A stretch of 14,888 nucleotides of DNA from an uncultured Planctomycetales bacterium (lineage in GTDB: Bacteria; Planctomycetota; Planctomycetia; Isosphaerales; Isosphaeraceae). The translations under genes were made by a program, and so were the position numbers. Shown here in pieces: positions 1 through 6,454 of this stretch. The first letter of the stretch is position 1, and the number at the start of each line of letters is the position of its first letter. Location of the stretch: NCBI GenBank assembly GCA_937907525.1, contig CALCIB010000376.1, positions 1-14,888 of the forward strand, read 5' to 3'. Under the pieces are notes generated by a model, which worked only from the letters and a program-made list of their open reading frames with translations, did not search any database and was not told the DNA's origin.

Positions 1-165
1 CCTTGAGGGAGAAGGTGGCCCGAAGGGCCGGATGAGGGGTCGACCGGCGTCGCGGTTCGACGCAAGCCATGGCTTGGAGACGACTTCTATTCCGATGGCT
101 TTCGGTCCCGCCCACCCCTCATCCGGCCTTCGGCCACCTTCTCCCTCAAGGGGAGAAGGCCGTTT
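1..165. repeat. Composite inverted intergenic repeat, copy 1
   Basis: Two oppositely oriented arms surround an unrelated-looking centre. The left arm (about 2-39) reads GAGGGAGAAGGTGGCCCG and then GAAGGGCCGGATGAGGGG. The right arm (about 115-150) is its reverse complement with a slightly shorter inner hairpin. Each arm carries its own small hairpin around GGCC-GAAG-GGCC. Three related elements occur at 9801-9955, 10711-10892 and 11651-11836. It encodes no protein I can recognise, and short open frames across it are chance. The left end may be cut by the window edge. It looks like a REP- or MITE-type intergenic element, but no transposase is present to prove mobility. Confidence 0.8.
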
Positions 166-263
166 CGCTACGGTTTGCGCGGGTACCGCATGCGGGATCC
201 GATAAGTGTCGGGTCGCCGGCCCGACGGGAGAGGGGACGGAGTCGTCGTCCGGCCGGGCTCTG

Positions 264-301
264 AAAAAAACGCCGCCCCGGAAGAAATCCGGGGCGGCGT
301 T
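264..301 (-). terminator. Rho-independent terminator (duplicated S1-type copy)
   Basis: On the minus strand a perfect 13-bp stem (arms 289-301 and 269-281, loop 282-288) ends in a run of T residues. It lies downstream of the WD40 gene and of the S1-tail fragment, so it probably ends WD40 transcription. It matches the terminator of the intact S1 gene at 3000-3037 in position and outer stem, but the middle of the stem is CCCC/GGGG where the other has CTTCC/GGAAG. Confidence 0.85.
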
Positions 302-336
302 CATCAACACGTCTTCAGAAGACGAAGGGCGTCGGC

Positions 337-427
337 TCACTCGCCCTCTTCGGCGGGGGCGCCGCCCATGCTGAAGAGGGGGCCGCCGCCGAGGCCGCCC
401 TTGAGTTCCTGCTGCTCCTTGGGCTCC
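337..427 (-). pseudogene. Duplicated 3' end of the ribosomal protein S1 gene
   Basis: Read on the minus strand, this stretch encodes EPKEQQELKGGLGGGP and then LFSMGGAPAEEGE followed by TGA. The same tail ends the intact S1 gene downstream (ETKEQKELKGGLGGGG, then PLFSMGGAPAEEGE). The fragment differs by T-to-P, K-to-Q and one missing glycine. About 30 bases of post-stop sequence and the terminator are also shared. The fragment begins directly at the WD40 stop codon (428-430) but in the +1 frame, so it is not translated as part of WD40. It has no start codon or ribosome site of its own. It is best read as a relic of duplication or recombination whose terminator now serves WD40. Confidence 0.8.
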
Positions 428-2536
428 TCAAGGCTTCGGGGCGAGGACGCGGCAGAGGTCCCAGATCACGATGGTGGTGTCCTGGCTGGCGGAGATCAGT
501 TCCCGGCCGGCGGCGTCGAAGAGCAGGCCCGTGATTCCGTCGCGATGGCCGACCCACTGGCGGAGGATCGCCCCCGATGGGCGGTCGAGGAGGGTGATGG
601 TGGCGTTGGTTGCCAGGGCGAGATACCGGCCGTCGGGCGAGAACGCCGCGACGGAAAAATACTGCGAACCGGGGGAGATGGCGGACGGGGCGAGGCGTGG
701 GTCGAAGAGCTCCGGCCCGGCTGGTCCTTCGCGCCAGAGCTGGACGATCGGGCCGTGGGTTCCCTCGCCCCAGGCCGAGCCGTCGCGGGCGACCGATGGG
801 AGGGCCAGGGGGAAGTCGCGACCGCCCCGGTAGAGGCCGAGATCCCGGCCGGTGCCGACGTCGAGGCGTCGGATCGACGGGTCCACCCGGCGCGTCGCCG
901 GATCCAGGTGGCCCACGACGGCCAGGGTCGAGCTGTCGGGGGAGAGGCCGGCGGGCCCTCCAGGCGTTCCGAGCCGCCAGAGCTCGGCACCCGTGGCGGC
1001 GTCCCAGACGCGGACGGAGGAATCCTTGCCGCCGGTCACGAGCCGGCGGCCGTCGGGGGCGAACAGGACCGGGATGACGGCGTCGGCGTGCCCCGAGAAG
1101 GTCCGCCGGGGCTGACCGGTGGCCAGATCCCAGGTCTTCGCCAGTCCGTCGGTACCGCCGGAGGCCAGCGACCGACCGTCGGGCGCGAAGGCCAGCGAGA
1201 CGACGAATCCCTCGTGGCCGGCCAGGACCCGCCGCAGTCGCCCCGTGGCGGCGTCCCAGAGGCGGATCGTCCCGCCCACGCCTGCGGTGGCTAGTAGGTC
1301 GCTGGCGGGGGAGGCCGCCAGGGCCAGGATTGCGTCGTCGTGGACCGCCTCGTCGCGGCCCAGCGGGTGGCCCTCGGCGACGTCCCAGATCGTCAGGGCC
1401 TGCCCGCTCGCCGCGACGAGACGGTCGCCCCCAGGGCTGAACGCGAGATGGGCCACCCGCTGAGGGTGGGACTTCAGGAGCCTGGGCGGCGCGTCGCCGT
1501 CGGTGCTCCACAGGCAAATCGCCCCGTCGGTGTCGCCGGCGGCGACCCAGCGGCCGTCGCGGCTGGCGTCGATCGTCAGGAGGCCGTGGGGCGTCGGCCT
1601 GAGCGGCCGGGCCCGCTGGCCCGTGTCGACCCGCCAGCTCCAGAGACCGCCGTTGAGGCCGGCCGCGAGCAGTTCGGTGTCGTCGGCTGAGAAGACCGCG
1701 TCGGCGAACGCCCCGGCGTACGCGGCCGCAGCCTCCGCGACGAGCGTCCCCTTCAGGGCCAGGTCCGGGCACTCCCAGACCTTGACGCCGTAGAGGATCC
1801 CGGCGGCGTGGGGCTCCCGCCGCGGCGTGGGGTCGATCCCGCCCGAGGCGAGCCGCCGGCCATTCCGGGAAAATCGTACGAACGCGCAGGCTTCGGTGCG
1901 GGACCCGGGGGCCAGGCCCTCCCGCCAACGGGCCTGCGCGATCTGCGTCCCGGCGGCGACGTCCCAGAGCCGGACGGTCCCGTCGACCGCCCCCGAGGCG
2001 AGCCGCCGGCCGTCATCGGAGAAGGTCAGGGCCGAGGCCGGCATCGCATGGCCCCGCAGCCGCGCGACGACCCGCCGGGACACGACGTCGTAGATCACGA
2101 TGTCCGACTCACCGGGCCCGGCCGGGGATGCGGGGTCGCGGGCCGCGCGAGCCGTCGACGCCAGCCAGCGGCCGTCGGGCGAGACGCAATTGACGGCTCC
2201 GAACCTGGGATCCGCCCAGTAGCTCAACTCCTCGCCGCCGTCGGCGGACCAGCGGTGGAACGCCCAGCCGACCGAGGCGATCGCTTCGCCGGAGTCCAAC
2301 CACCTCAGGCCGAAGGTCCGGTCGCGGAGCCGCCGAGTGCCGATCCGCAAGCGGGCCCAGTCGGCCGGCGGTTCCCCAAGGTCGTCGAGCGGGACGGTTT
2401 GGGCCTGTGCGGGCGTTCGCATCGGCATCGGCTCCCGGCCCCCGGTCCCGTCGCGAGTCCGCCACGGTTGCCAGCCCAGCAGCGGGACTAGCGCCCCGAT
2501 CAGGCAAGCCGCCGCGATCCGCATCGGTCGGTTCAT
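428..2536 (-). CDS. WD40 repeat protein, exported or membrane-anchored
   Basis: A 702-residue protein with no enzymatic domain; WD40 propellers normally act as scaffolds for protein binding. Residues about 7-21 form a short hydrophobic segment after MNRPMR, consistent with a signal peptide or N-terminal anchor. WD repeats run from about residue 75 to the end, with clear motifs at GTVRLWD (186-192), LTIWD (381-385), GTIRLWD (422-428), LAKTWD (465-470), SSVRVWD (506-512) and TTIVIWD (687-693). Several less canonical blades lie between, so two seven-bladed propellers are possible. The last blade ends ten residues before the stop, so the protein looks complete. The ATG is preceded at a good distance by CGAGGTGAG. 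Stand-alone WD40 proteins of this kind are common in planctomycetes. The partner and role are unknown. The stop codon abuts the duplicated S1 tail. Confidence 0.9.
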   Translation of the reverse strand: MNRPMRIAAACLIGALVPLLGWQPWRTRDGTGGREPMPMRTPAQAQTVPLDDLGEPPADWARLRIGTRRLRDRTFGLRWLDSGEAIASVGWAFHRWSADGGEELSYWADPRFGAVNCVSPDGRWLASTARAARDPASPAGPGESDIVIYDVVSRRVVARLRGHAMPASALTFSDDGRRLASGAVDGTVRLWDVAAGTQIAQARWREGLAPGSRTEACAFVRFSRNGRRLASGGIDPTPRREPHAAGILYGVKVWECPDLALKGTLVAEAAAAYAGAFADAVFSADDTELLAAGLNGGLWSWRVDTGQRARPLRPTPHGLLTIDASRDGRWVAAGDTDGAICLWSTDGDAPPRLLKSHPQRVAHLAFSPGGDRLVAASGQALTIWDVAEGHPLGRDEAVHDDAILALAASPASDLLATAGVGGTIRLWDAATGRLRRVLAGHEGFVVSLAFAPDGRSLASGGTDGLAKTWDLATGQPRRTFSGHADAVIPVLFAPDGRRLVTGGKDSSVRVWDAATGAELWRLGTPGGPAGLSPDSSTLAVVGHLDPATRRVDPSIRRLDVGTGRDLGLYRGGRDFPLALPSVARDGSAWGEGTHGPIVQLWREGPAGPELFDPRLAPSAISPGSQYFSVAAFSPDGRYLALATNATITLLDRPSGAILRQWVGHRDGITGLLFDAAGRELISASQDTTIVIWDLCRVLAPKP

Positions 2537-2593
2537 GACTCACCTCGCGCCTCGGGGTCAGCCGAGCGAAGGGTCGCCCGGCGCGGCACTTGG

Positions 2594-2622
2594 ATCATAC
2601 TCGACATCGGTCGATAGAGGAA
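2594..2622 (-). promoter_or_regulatory. Candidate promoter of the WD40 gene
   Basis: On the minus strand TTCCTC (2617-2622) and TATGAT (2594-2599) are separated by 17 bases. The -10 is good and the -35 weak. It would give a leader of about 50 bases before the ATG at 2536. This is pattern matching in a small AT-richer island within GC-rich DNA. Confidence 0.4.
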
Positions 2623-2662
2623 TGTCCGGCGTGAGCGGGGCCACGGGGCCGGGAGGGATCGG

Positions 2663-2774
2663 GTTGGGGAAGTTGACGAATGGGTCGACGGGCGCCGGGA
2701 GGCCCCAGGTCGCGTGGAGTTGGGGAAGCTGACGAATGGGTCGATGGGCGCCGAGAGGCCCCAGGTCGCGTGGA
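2663..2774. repeat. 56-bp tandem duplication
   Basis: Two head-to-tail copies, 2663-2718 and 2719-2774, both begin GTTGGGGAAG and end CGCGTGGA. They differ at three positions. The unit length is not a multiple of three. Confidence 0.95.
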
Positions 2775-2999
2775 GGACGCTGGTCGGCCGGAAAGCGGTG
2801 TTCCCCGAACCGCACGGCGGGTCGATCAGCACTCGGGCGTCCTGGCCCAGCGGCGGAGTGGCGACTCCGGGAGGGGATGGTGGTCTCGTGGACCTGGGAA
2901 GGGCCCTGGCTGGTGGCGGGGTCCCGAGGGAAGATGCTCCGCGACCGCGCGGGGAGGATCGTCTTCATCAGGCGCCCCCCAAAATCCGCGACGGTCAGG

Positions 3000-3037
3000 A
3001 AAAAACGCCGCTTCCGGACATTTCCGGAAGCGGCGTT
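3000..3037 (-). terminator. Rho-independent terminator of the S1 gene
   Basis: On the minus strand a perfect 14-bp stem (arms 3024-3037 and 3004-3017, loop 3018-3023) is followed by a run of six T. It lies about 35 bases past the S1 stop codon and is a classical intrinsic terminator. Its near-copy is at 264-301. Confidence 0.9.
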
Positions 3038-3071
3038 CATCAACACGTCTTCAGAAGGCGAAGGGCTCGGC

Positions 3072-4862
3072 TCACTCGCCTTCTTCGGCGGGGGCGCCGC
3101 CCATGCTGAAGAGGGGGCCGCCGCCGCCGAGGCCGCCCTTGAGTTCCTTCTGCTCCTTGGTCTCCCTGGGGGCGGTCGCCGCGACCTCGCCGCCCGCGGC
3201 CTCCTCGCCTCCCTCGGCCTCGTCCTCGGGGGACCAGTGGGCCTTCTTGCGGGAGAGGCCGATCTTGCGCTCGCCGCGGTCGACGCGGAGGATCTTCACC
3301 TCGATCTCGTCGCCGACCTTGACCACCTCCTCGGGGCTGTCGACCTTGTGGTCGGCCAACTCGGAGATGTGCAGAAGACCCTCAAGCCCCGGCTCAAGCT
3401 CGACGAAGACGCCGAAGTTGGTGAGCTTGGTGACCTTGCCGTTGACGACGTCGTTGGGGCCGTAGCGGCCGGGGATGTCGGTCTCCCACGGGTCTTCCTT
3501 GAGCTGCTTGAGCCCAAGGGCGATCCGCTTGCGGTCCTGGTCGACGTTGAGCACCTGGCAACTGATCTGCTGGCCCTTTTCGAGCACCTCGTTGGGGTGG
3601 CCGATCTTGCGGGTCCAACTCATGTCGGAGATGTGCAGGAGGCCGTCGATGCCCTCCTCGATCTCGATGAAGGCGCCGTAGTTGGTCAGGTTGCGGACGG
3701 TGCCGTCGACCATGGTGCCCGGCGGGTACTTGCCGGCGACCTGGTCCCAGGGGTTGGCCTGGGTCTGCTTCATCCCCAGGGAGATCTCCTGCTTCTCCTT
3801 GTTGATGCCCAGGACGACGACGTCGATCTTGTCGCCGGTGTTGACCAGCTCGCTGGGGTGGTTGATCCGCTTGGTCCAGGACATCTCGGAGATGTGGACC
3901 AGACCCTCGATCCCCTCCTCCAGCTTGACGAAGGCGCCGTAGGACATCACGTTGACGACCTCGCCGCCGATCCGCGAGCCGACCGGGTACTTGTCGGCCA
4001 CGTTCTCCCACGGACTGGGGGACTTCTGCTTCAGCCCCAGCGCGATCTTCTCGCGCTCCTTGTCGATGTGCAGGACCATCACCTCGATCTGGTCGTCGAT
4101 CTTGAGCATGTCGCTGGGGTGGTTGATCCGTCCCCAGCTCATGTCGGTGATGTGCAAGAGGCCGTCGATGCCGCCAAGGTCCACGAACGCGCCGAAGTCG
4201 GCGATGTTCTTGACGGTCCCCTTGCGGATCTGGCGCTCGGCGATCTCCTCCATGAGCGCCTTTTTCTGCTTCTCGCGGGTGATCTCGATCAGTTTGCGGC
4301 GACTGACGACGATGTTGTGGCGGGCCTCGTCGATCTTCAGGATGATGCAGTCGATGTCCTGGTCGATGAAGTCGGCGATGTCCGACGGCCGGCGGATGTC
4401 GACCTGGCTGGCCGGCAGGAAGACGTTGACGCCGATGTCGACCAAGAGGCCCCCCTTGATCTTGCGGGTGACCTTGCCGGTGACCACGTCGTTTTCGTGG
4501 TGCTTGGAGATCACCTGCTCCCAGGCCCGCTTGCGATGGGCCTTGCGGCGGGAGATGATGATCTCGCCGGTCTCGTCCTGCATTCCCTCGAGCAGGACCT
4601 CGACCTCGTCGCCGGGCTGGGGCGGAGGTTCGTTCTCCCACTCGTTGAGGGCGACGAGGCCCTCGGACTTGTAGCCGACGTCGACGACCACCTGGTCGCC
4701 GACCAACTCGACCACCTTGCCCGAGACGATGCCGCCGATCTCGAAGCTCTGGCTTTCGCCGAGGAAGTCGTCGAAGTCCTTGGAGTCCTCGCCGGCGGCG
4801 ACCACCGCGGCCAGTTCGTCCTCGTTGACGTCGAATTCGCGAAGGAGGTTGCGATCTACCAT
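3072..4862 (-). CDS. rpsA: 30S ribosomal protein S1
   Basis: S1 binds mRNA on the small ribosomal subunit and helps start translation. The 596-residue protein carries six S1 (OB-fold) domains at about 42-107, 124-190, 213-279, 296-366, 381-452 and 470-540. Domains 3-6 show the typical G-FV-L--G--GL-HIS pattern (GAFVDLGGIDGLLHITDMSW in domain 3). This matches the six-domain layout and roughly the length of proteobacterial S1. A tail follows that is acidic (EDEAEGGEE) and then glycine-rich (KGGLGGGGPLFSMGG). Only a weak GGGA lies before the ATG; a weak ribosome site is also known for E. coli rpsA, which S1 itself regulates. The putative promoter at 5037-5066 implies a leader of about 170 bases. 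The terminal 30 codons and terminator are duplicated at 264-427. A long open frame on the opposite strand is a high-GC shadow. Confidence 0.97.
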   Translation of the reverse strand: MVDRNLLREFDVNEDELAAVVAAGEDSKDFDDFLGESQSFEIGGIVSGKVVELVGDQVVVDVGYKSEGLVALNEWENEPPPQPGDEVEVLLEGMQDETGEIIISRRKAHRKRAWEQVISKHHENDVVTGKVTRKIKGGLLVDIGVNVFLPASQVDIRRPSDIADFIDQDIDCIILKIDEARHNIVVSRRKLIEITREKQKKALMEEIAERQIRKGTVKNIADFGAFVDLGGIDGLLHITDMSWGRINHPSDMLKIDDQIEVMVLHIDKEREKIALGLKQKSPSPWENVADKYPVGSRIGGEVVNVMSYGAFVKLEEGIEGLVHISEMSWTKRINHPSELVNTGDKIDVVVLGINKEKQEISLGMKQTQANPWDQVAGKYPPGTMVDGTVRNLTNYGAFIEIEEGIDGLLHISDMSWTRKIGHPNEVLEKGQQISCQVLNVDQDRKRIALGLKQLKEDPWETDIPGRYGPNDVVNGKVTKLTNFGVFVELEPGLEGLLHISELADHKVDSPEEVVKVGDEIEVKILRVDRGERKIGLSRKKAHWSPEDEAEGGEEAAGGEVAATAPRETKEQKELKGGLGGGGPLFSMGGAPAEEGE

Positions 4863-5036
4863 AAATCCCGATTCGTGAAGGGTCTTCCGCCCCGAGCCGT
4901 TCCGACGGCCGGCGCGGACTCGTCGACCCGCGACGCCCCGACGACCCCCTGGGCCGACGGTCCCGCTCGCGACGCTCGACGAAAGCCGAAAAACGAAAAC
5001 CGCCCCGCCCCGCGCGGGACGGATGCACCATGACGA

Positions 5037-5066
5037 ATCATATCAGAGGACGCGACCCCGCGGCAA
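5037..5066 (-). promoter_or_regulatory. Candidate rpsA promoter
   Basis: On the minus strand TTGCCG (5061-5066) and TATGAT (5037-5042) are 18 bases apart. Transcription would start near 5030, leaving a leader of about 170 bases before the S1 ATG. The leader is GC-rich with a T-rich patch (4984-5000, minus strand) and several short inverted repeats, which leaves room for translational control. The whole 4863-5182 gap holds this promoter, the divergent one at 5100-5128, and no gene. Confidence 0.6.
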
Positions 5067-5099
5067 CCGGACTTGGCCTCCGCCGTCCCGAACGCGGCC

Positions 5100-5128
5100 T
5101 TGACCGGCCAAGGCGGTCGGGATAGCGT
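5100..5128 (+). promoter_or_regulatory. Candidate promoter of the lipoprotein gene
   Basis: TTGACC (5100-5105) and TAGCGT (5123-5128) are separated by 17 bases, about 55 bases before the ATG at 5183. It is back to back with the proposed rpsA promoter, whose -35 box is only 33 bases away. Confidence 0.5.
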
Positions 5129-5182
5129 GCCCCGGCCGGCGGCCGCGGAGGGTCGCGGGACGGTCATGGAGGGCCGGACGCC

Positions 5183-5710
5183 ATGCGACGACGACGAGCG
5201 AATCGACGGGCGGCCCTGGCGGCCCTGATGGGACTCGCGACCGGCTGCGCGCTGCCCAGGCCCGCCGCGGTTCCGATCAGCCGGGAGTTCGAATACTCCG
5301 TCGGCCAGGGCTCGCAAACCTTCCCGGTCCCCGTCTCCGCGGTGGCCCAGGCGACGGCCGACGCCCTCGCCGACCTCGGCATGCGCGACGTCCGGCCGCG
5401 GCGCGACGGGACCGTCCTGCGCTACGAGGCGGTCTCCAAGGACGACCGCGCCTGCGCGGTGACCATCCGAAGCAGCCCCGGTTCCGCCACCGCGACGGTG
5501 CGGGTCGGCTGGTTCGGCGACCGGGCGCTTTCGCGCGCGGTGCTCGACCGGGTCGCCGTCCGGCTGGGGAGCAGCCCGCCGGAGCCGATCCCGGAGGAGC
5601 CTCCCAGCACGCCGGGCCGCAACCCGTACTTCTCGCGCGACGCCGTGCCCGATTCGGTAATGCTCCGCGACCAGGCCGACGCGCTTTACAACGACCGCGT
5701 CGTCCCCTGA
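5183..5710 (+). CDS. Small lipoprotein, DUF3568-like
   Basis: A 175-residue protein with an Arg-rich start (MRRRRANRR), a short hydrophobic stretch and a lipobox LATGC with Cys22, so it is probably lipid-anchored in the envelope. The mature part has one compact region (about 38-130). Its order VPVSAVAQATADALADLGM, then a strand with DGTVLRYEAVSKDD, TIRSSPGSATATVRVGWFGD and a closing helix resembles the DUF3568 family of small bacterial lipoproteins of unknown function. A Pro-rich tail follows (SSPPEPIPEEPPSTPG). The ATG has GGAGGG nine bases upstream. No partner gene is adjacent: it diverges from rpsA and is followed by a 740-bp gap. The family call rests on pattern resemblance only; the lipoprotein call is firmer. 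Confidence 0.75.
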   Translation: MRRRRANRRAALAALMGLATGCALPRPAAVPISREFEYSVGQGSQTFPVPVSAVAQATADALADLGMRDVRPRRDGTVLRYEAVSKDDRACAVTIRSSPGSATATVRVGWFGDRALSRAVLDRVAVRLGSSPPEPIPEEPPSTPGRNPYFSRDAVPDSVMLRDQADALYNDRVVP

Positions 5711-6281
5711 TCGCGGGGGCCGTCGGGCCGAAGTAAGCCGAAACATTGACGCCAACAATGGCGTAATCGTGGGTCCACGGCGACCCGGATCGAGTCCCGC
5801 GTCCGTGCGGGGTCGGGGTCCGGGCCGTGGAGCCCGACGTGGAGGGCGCCGCCCGGCTGGGCCGGGCGGAACCATCCCGGGAAAGGCCGTACCCGACGCG
5901 CGCATCCGTGCCGCCGGGAAATCGGACCTTGAATTTCAGGGGGAGGCCATGTCGTCGAAAACGCCGACGGCGCGGAGCGCGAGAGGATCGTAATGAATAT
6001 CAACTCGAACGGCGGTGCGACTTAACATCGACTTCTGGGTCGCCGTCACGTCGCGGACGATCGTCAAAATACGACCAATCCGCGTGCGAGTCAAGCCACG
6101 CCCCGATTTTTTCGGGGGTCGCTCGCGACGGCGGTCGACGGCCCCGGAGTCGCGTCGGCCGTCGCGGCGACCGCCGTCGCGGCGCCCCCGCGTCCCGCCT
6201 GGCCGCGACGCGGCCGCGGGTCCGGCCTCGGTCGAATCGTTCGCCATACTAGACGGCGGGCGGTCCCGCGCATGTCGCCAT

Positions 6282-6295
6282 ATGAATCGATTCAT
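6282..6295. promoter_or_regulatory. 14-bp perfect palindrome, possible operator
   Basis: ATGAATCGATTCAT is a perfect palindrome in GC-rich DNA, about 60 bases upstream of the candidate -35 box for the gene at 6455. The shape suits a dimeric regulator. No regulator gene lies nearby, so the role is inferred. Confidence 0.3.
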
Positions 6296-6353
6296 GTCTT
6301 CTTGAGGCGACGCGGGGGGGCTCGGATTCGCGAGTCGGTTCGATCGTGACCGC

Positions 6354-6382
6354 TTGTCGCCGACGGCTTCGTCTTCTAGGCT
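6354..6382 (+). promoter_or_regulatory. Candidate promoter of the HGSNAT-like gene
   Basis: TTGTCG (6354-6359) and TAGGCT (6377-6382) are separated by 17 bases. The predicted leader is about 65 bases, ending in GAGGA eight bases before the ATG. Confidence 0.5.
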
Positions 6383-6454
6383 GGTCGTGTCGGGGAGCCG
6401 TCGGCCGGGGGGTCGGCGGTCGTCCCGGCGCGCCTGACCGAGTCGAGGACGCCG

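Larger units (their letters stand above)
2558..2968 (-). pseudogene. Possible small ORF or gene remnant, frame disturbed
   Basis: An open frame of 136 codons starts with ATG (MKTILPARSRS) behind a GGGGGG stretch and stops 21 bases before the WD40 start. I recognise no family. The 56-bp tandem duplication inside it (2663-2774) is not a multiple of three, so the two copies of LHATWGL-AP-DPFV-FPN lie in different frames. Reading through the first copy from the codons that encode DARVLIDPPCGSGNTAFRPTSV requires the other frame. All three differences between the copies change an amino acid, which argues against selection on the protein. The promoter proposed for WD40 also lies in this stretch. It could be a decayed gene or simply non-coding DNA. 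The rest of 2537-2999 holds nothing else I can support. Confidence 0.25.
5711..6454. other. Gene-poor intergenic stretch with inverted repeats and mini-ORFs
   Basis: No convincing gene on either strand. ACGCCA-ACAA-TGGCGT (5749-5764) is a perfect hairpin 38 bases past the lipoprotein stop, with no T-run. A strong 9-bp hairpin has arms 5849-5857 and 5861-5869 and loop TGG. A 14-codon frame (5949-5993, MSSKTPTARSARGS) has a strong GGGGGAGG site and overlaps by one base (TAATG) an 10-codon frame (5993-6025, MNINSNGGAT); both are too short to call genes. About 5990-6115 is less GC-rich than its surroundings. CCCCGATTTTTTCGGGG near 6105-6121 is a hairpin but lacks a trailing T-run. A 14-bp palindrome and a promoter are listed separately. 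A structured RNA is possible, but I could match none to a known class. Confidence 0.5.

Noticed and set aside
182..200. Cluster of GGTACC, GCATGC and GGATCC resembling a cloning polylinker
   Set aside because: Order and spacing do not match common vectors, and the surroundings are ordinary genome-like DNA. Short GC-rich sites coincide easily here.
315..1928. 537-codon minus-strand frame and several plus-strand frames over the WD40 gene
   Set aside because: Arg/Pro/Gly-rich compositions typical of shadow frames; the WD40 frame has clear motifs throughout.
2736..5033. 765-codon open frame on the plus strand across the S1 gene
   Set aside because: It is a mirror of the S1 codons in high-GC DNA, rich in Leu-Asp-Val strings, and crosses the S1 terminator and leader. 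The minus-strand frame is unmistakably S1.
5780..5920. Possible RNase P, SRP RNA or riboswitch in a structured GC-rich stretch
   Set aside because: Only simple hairpins are visible. None of the conserved cores of these RNAs that I know could be matched.
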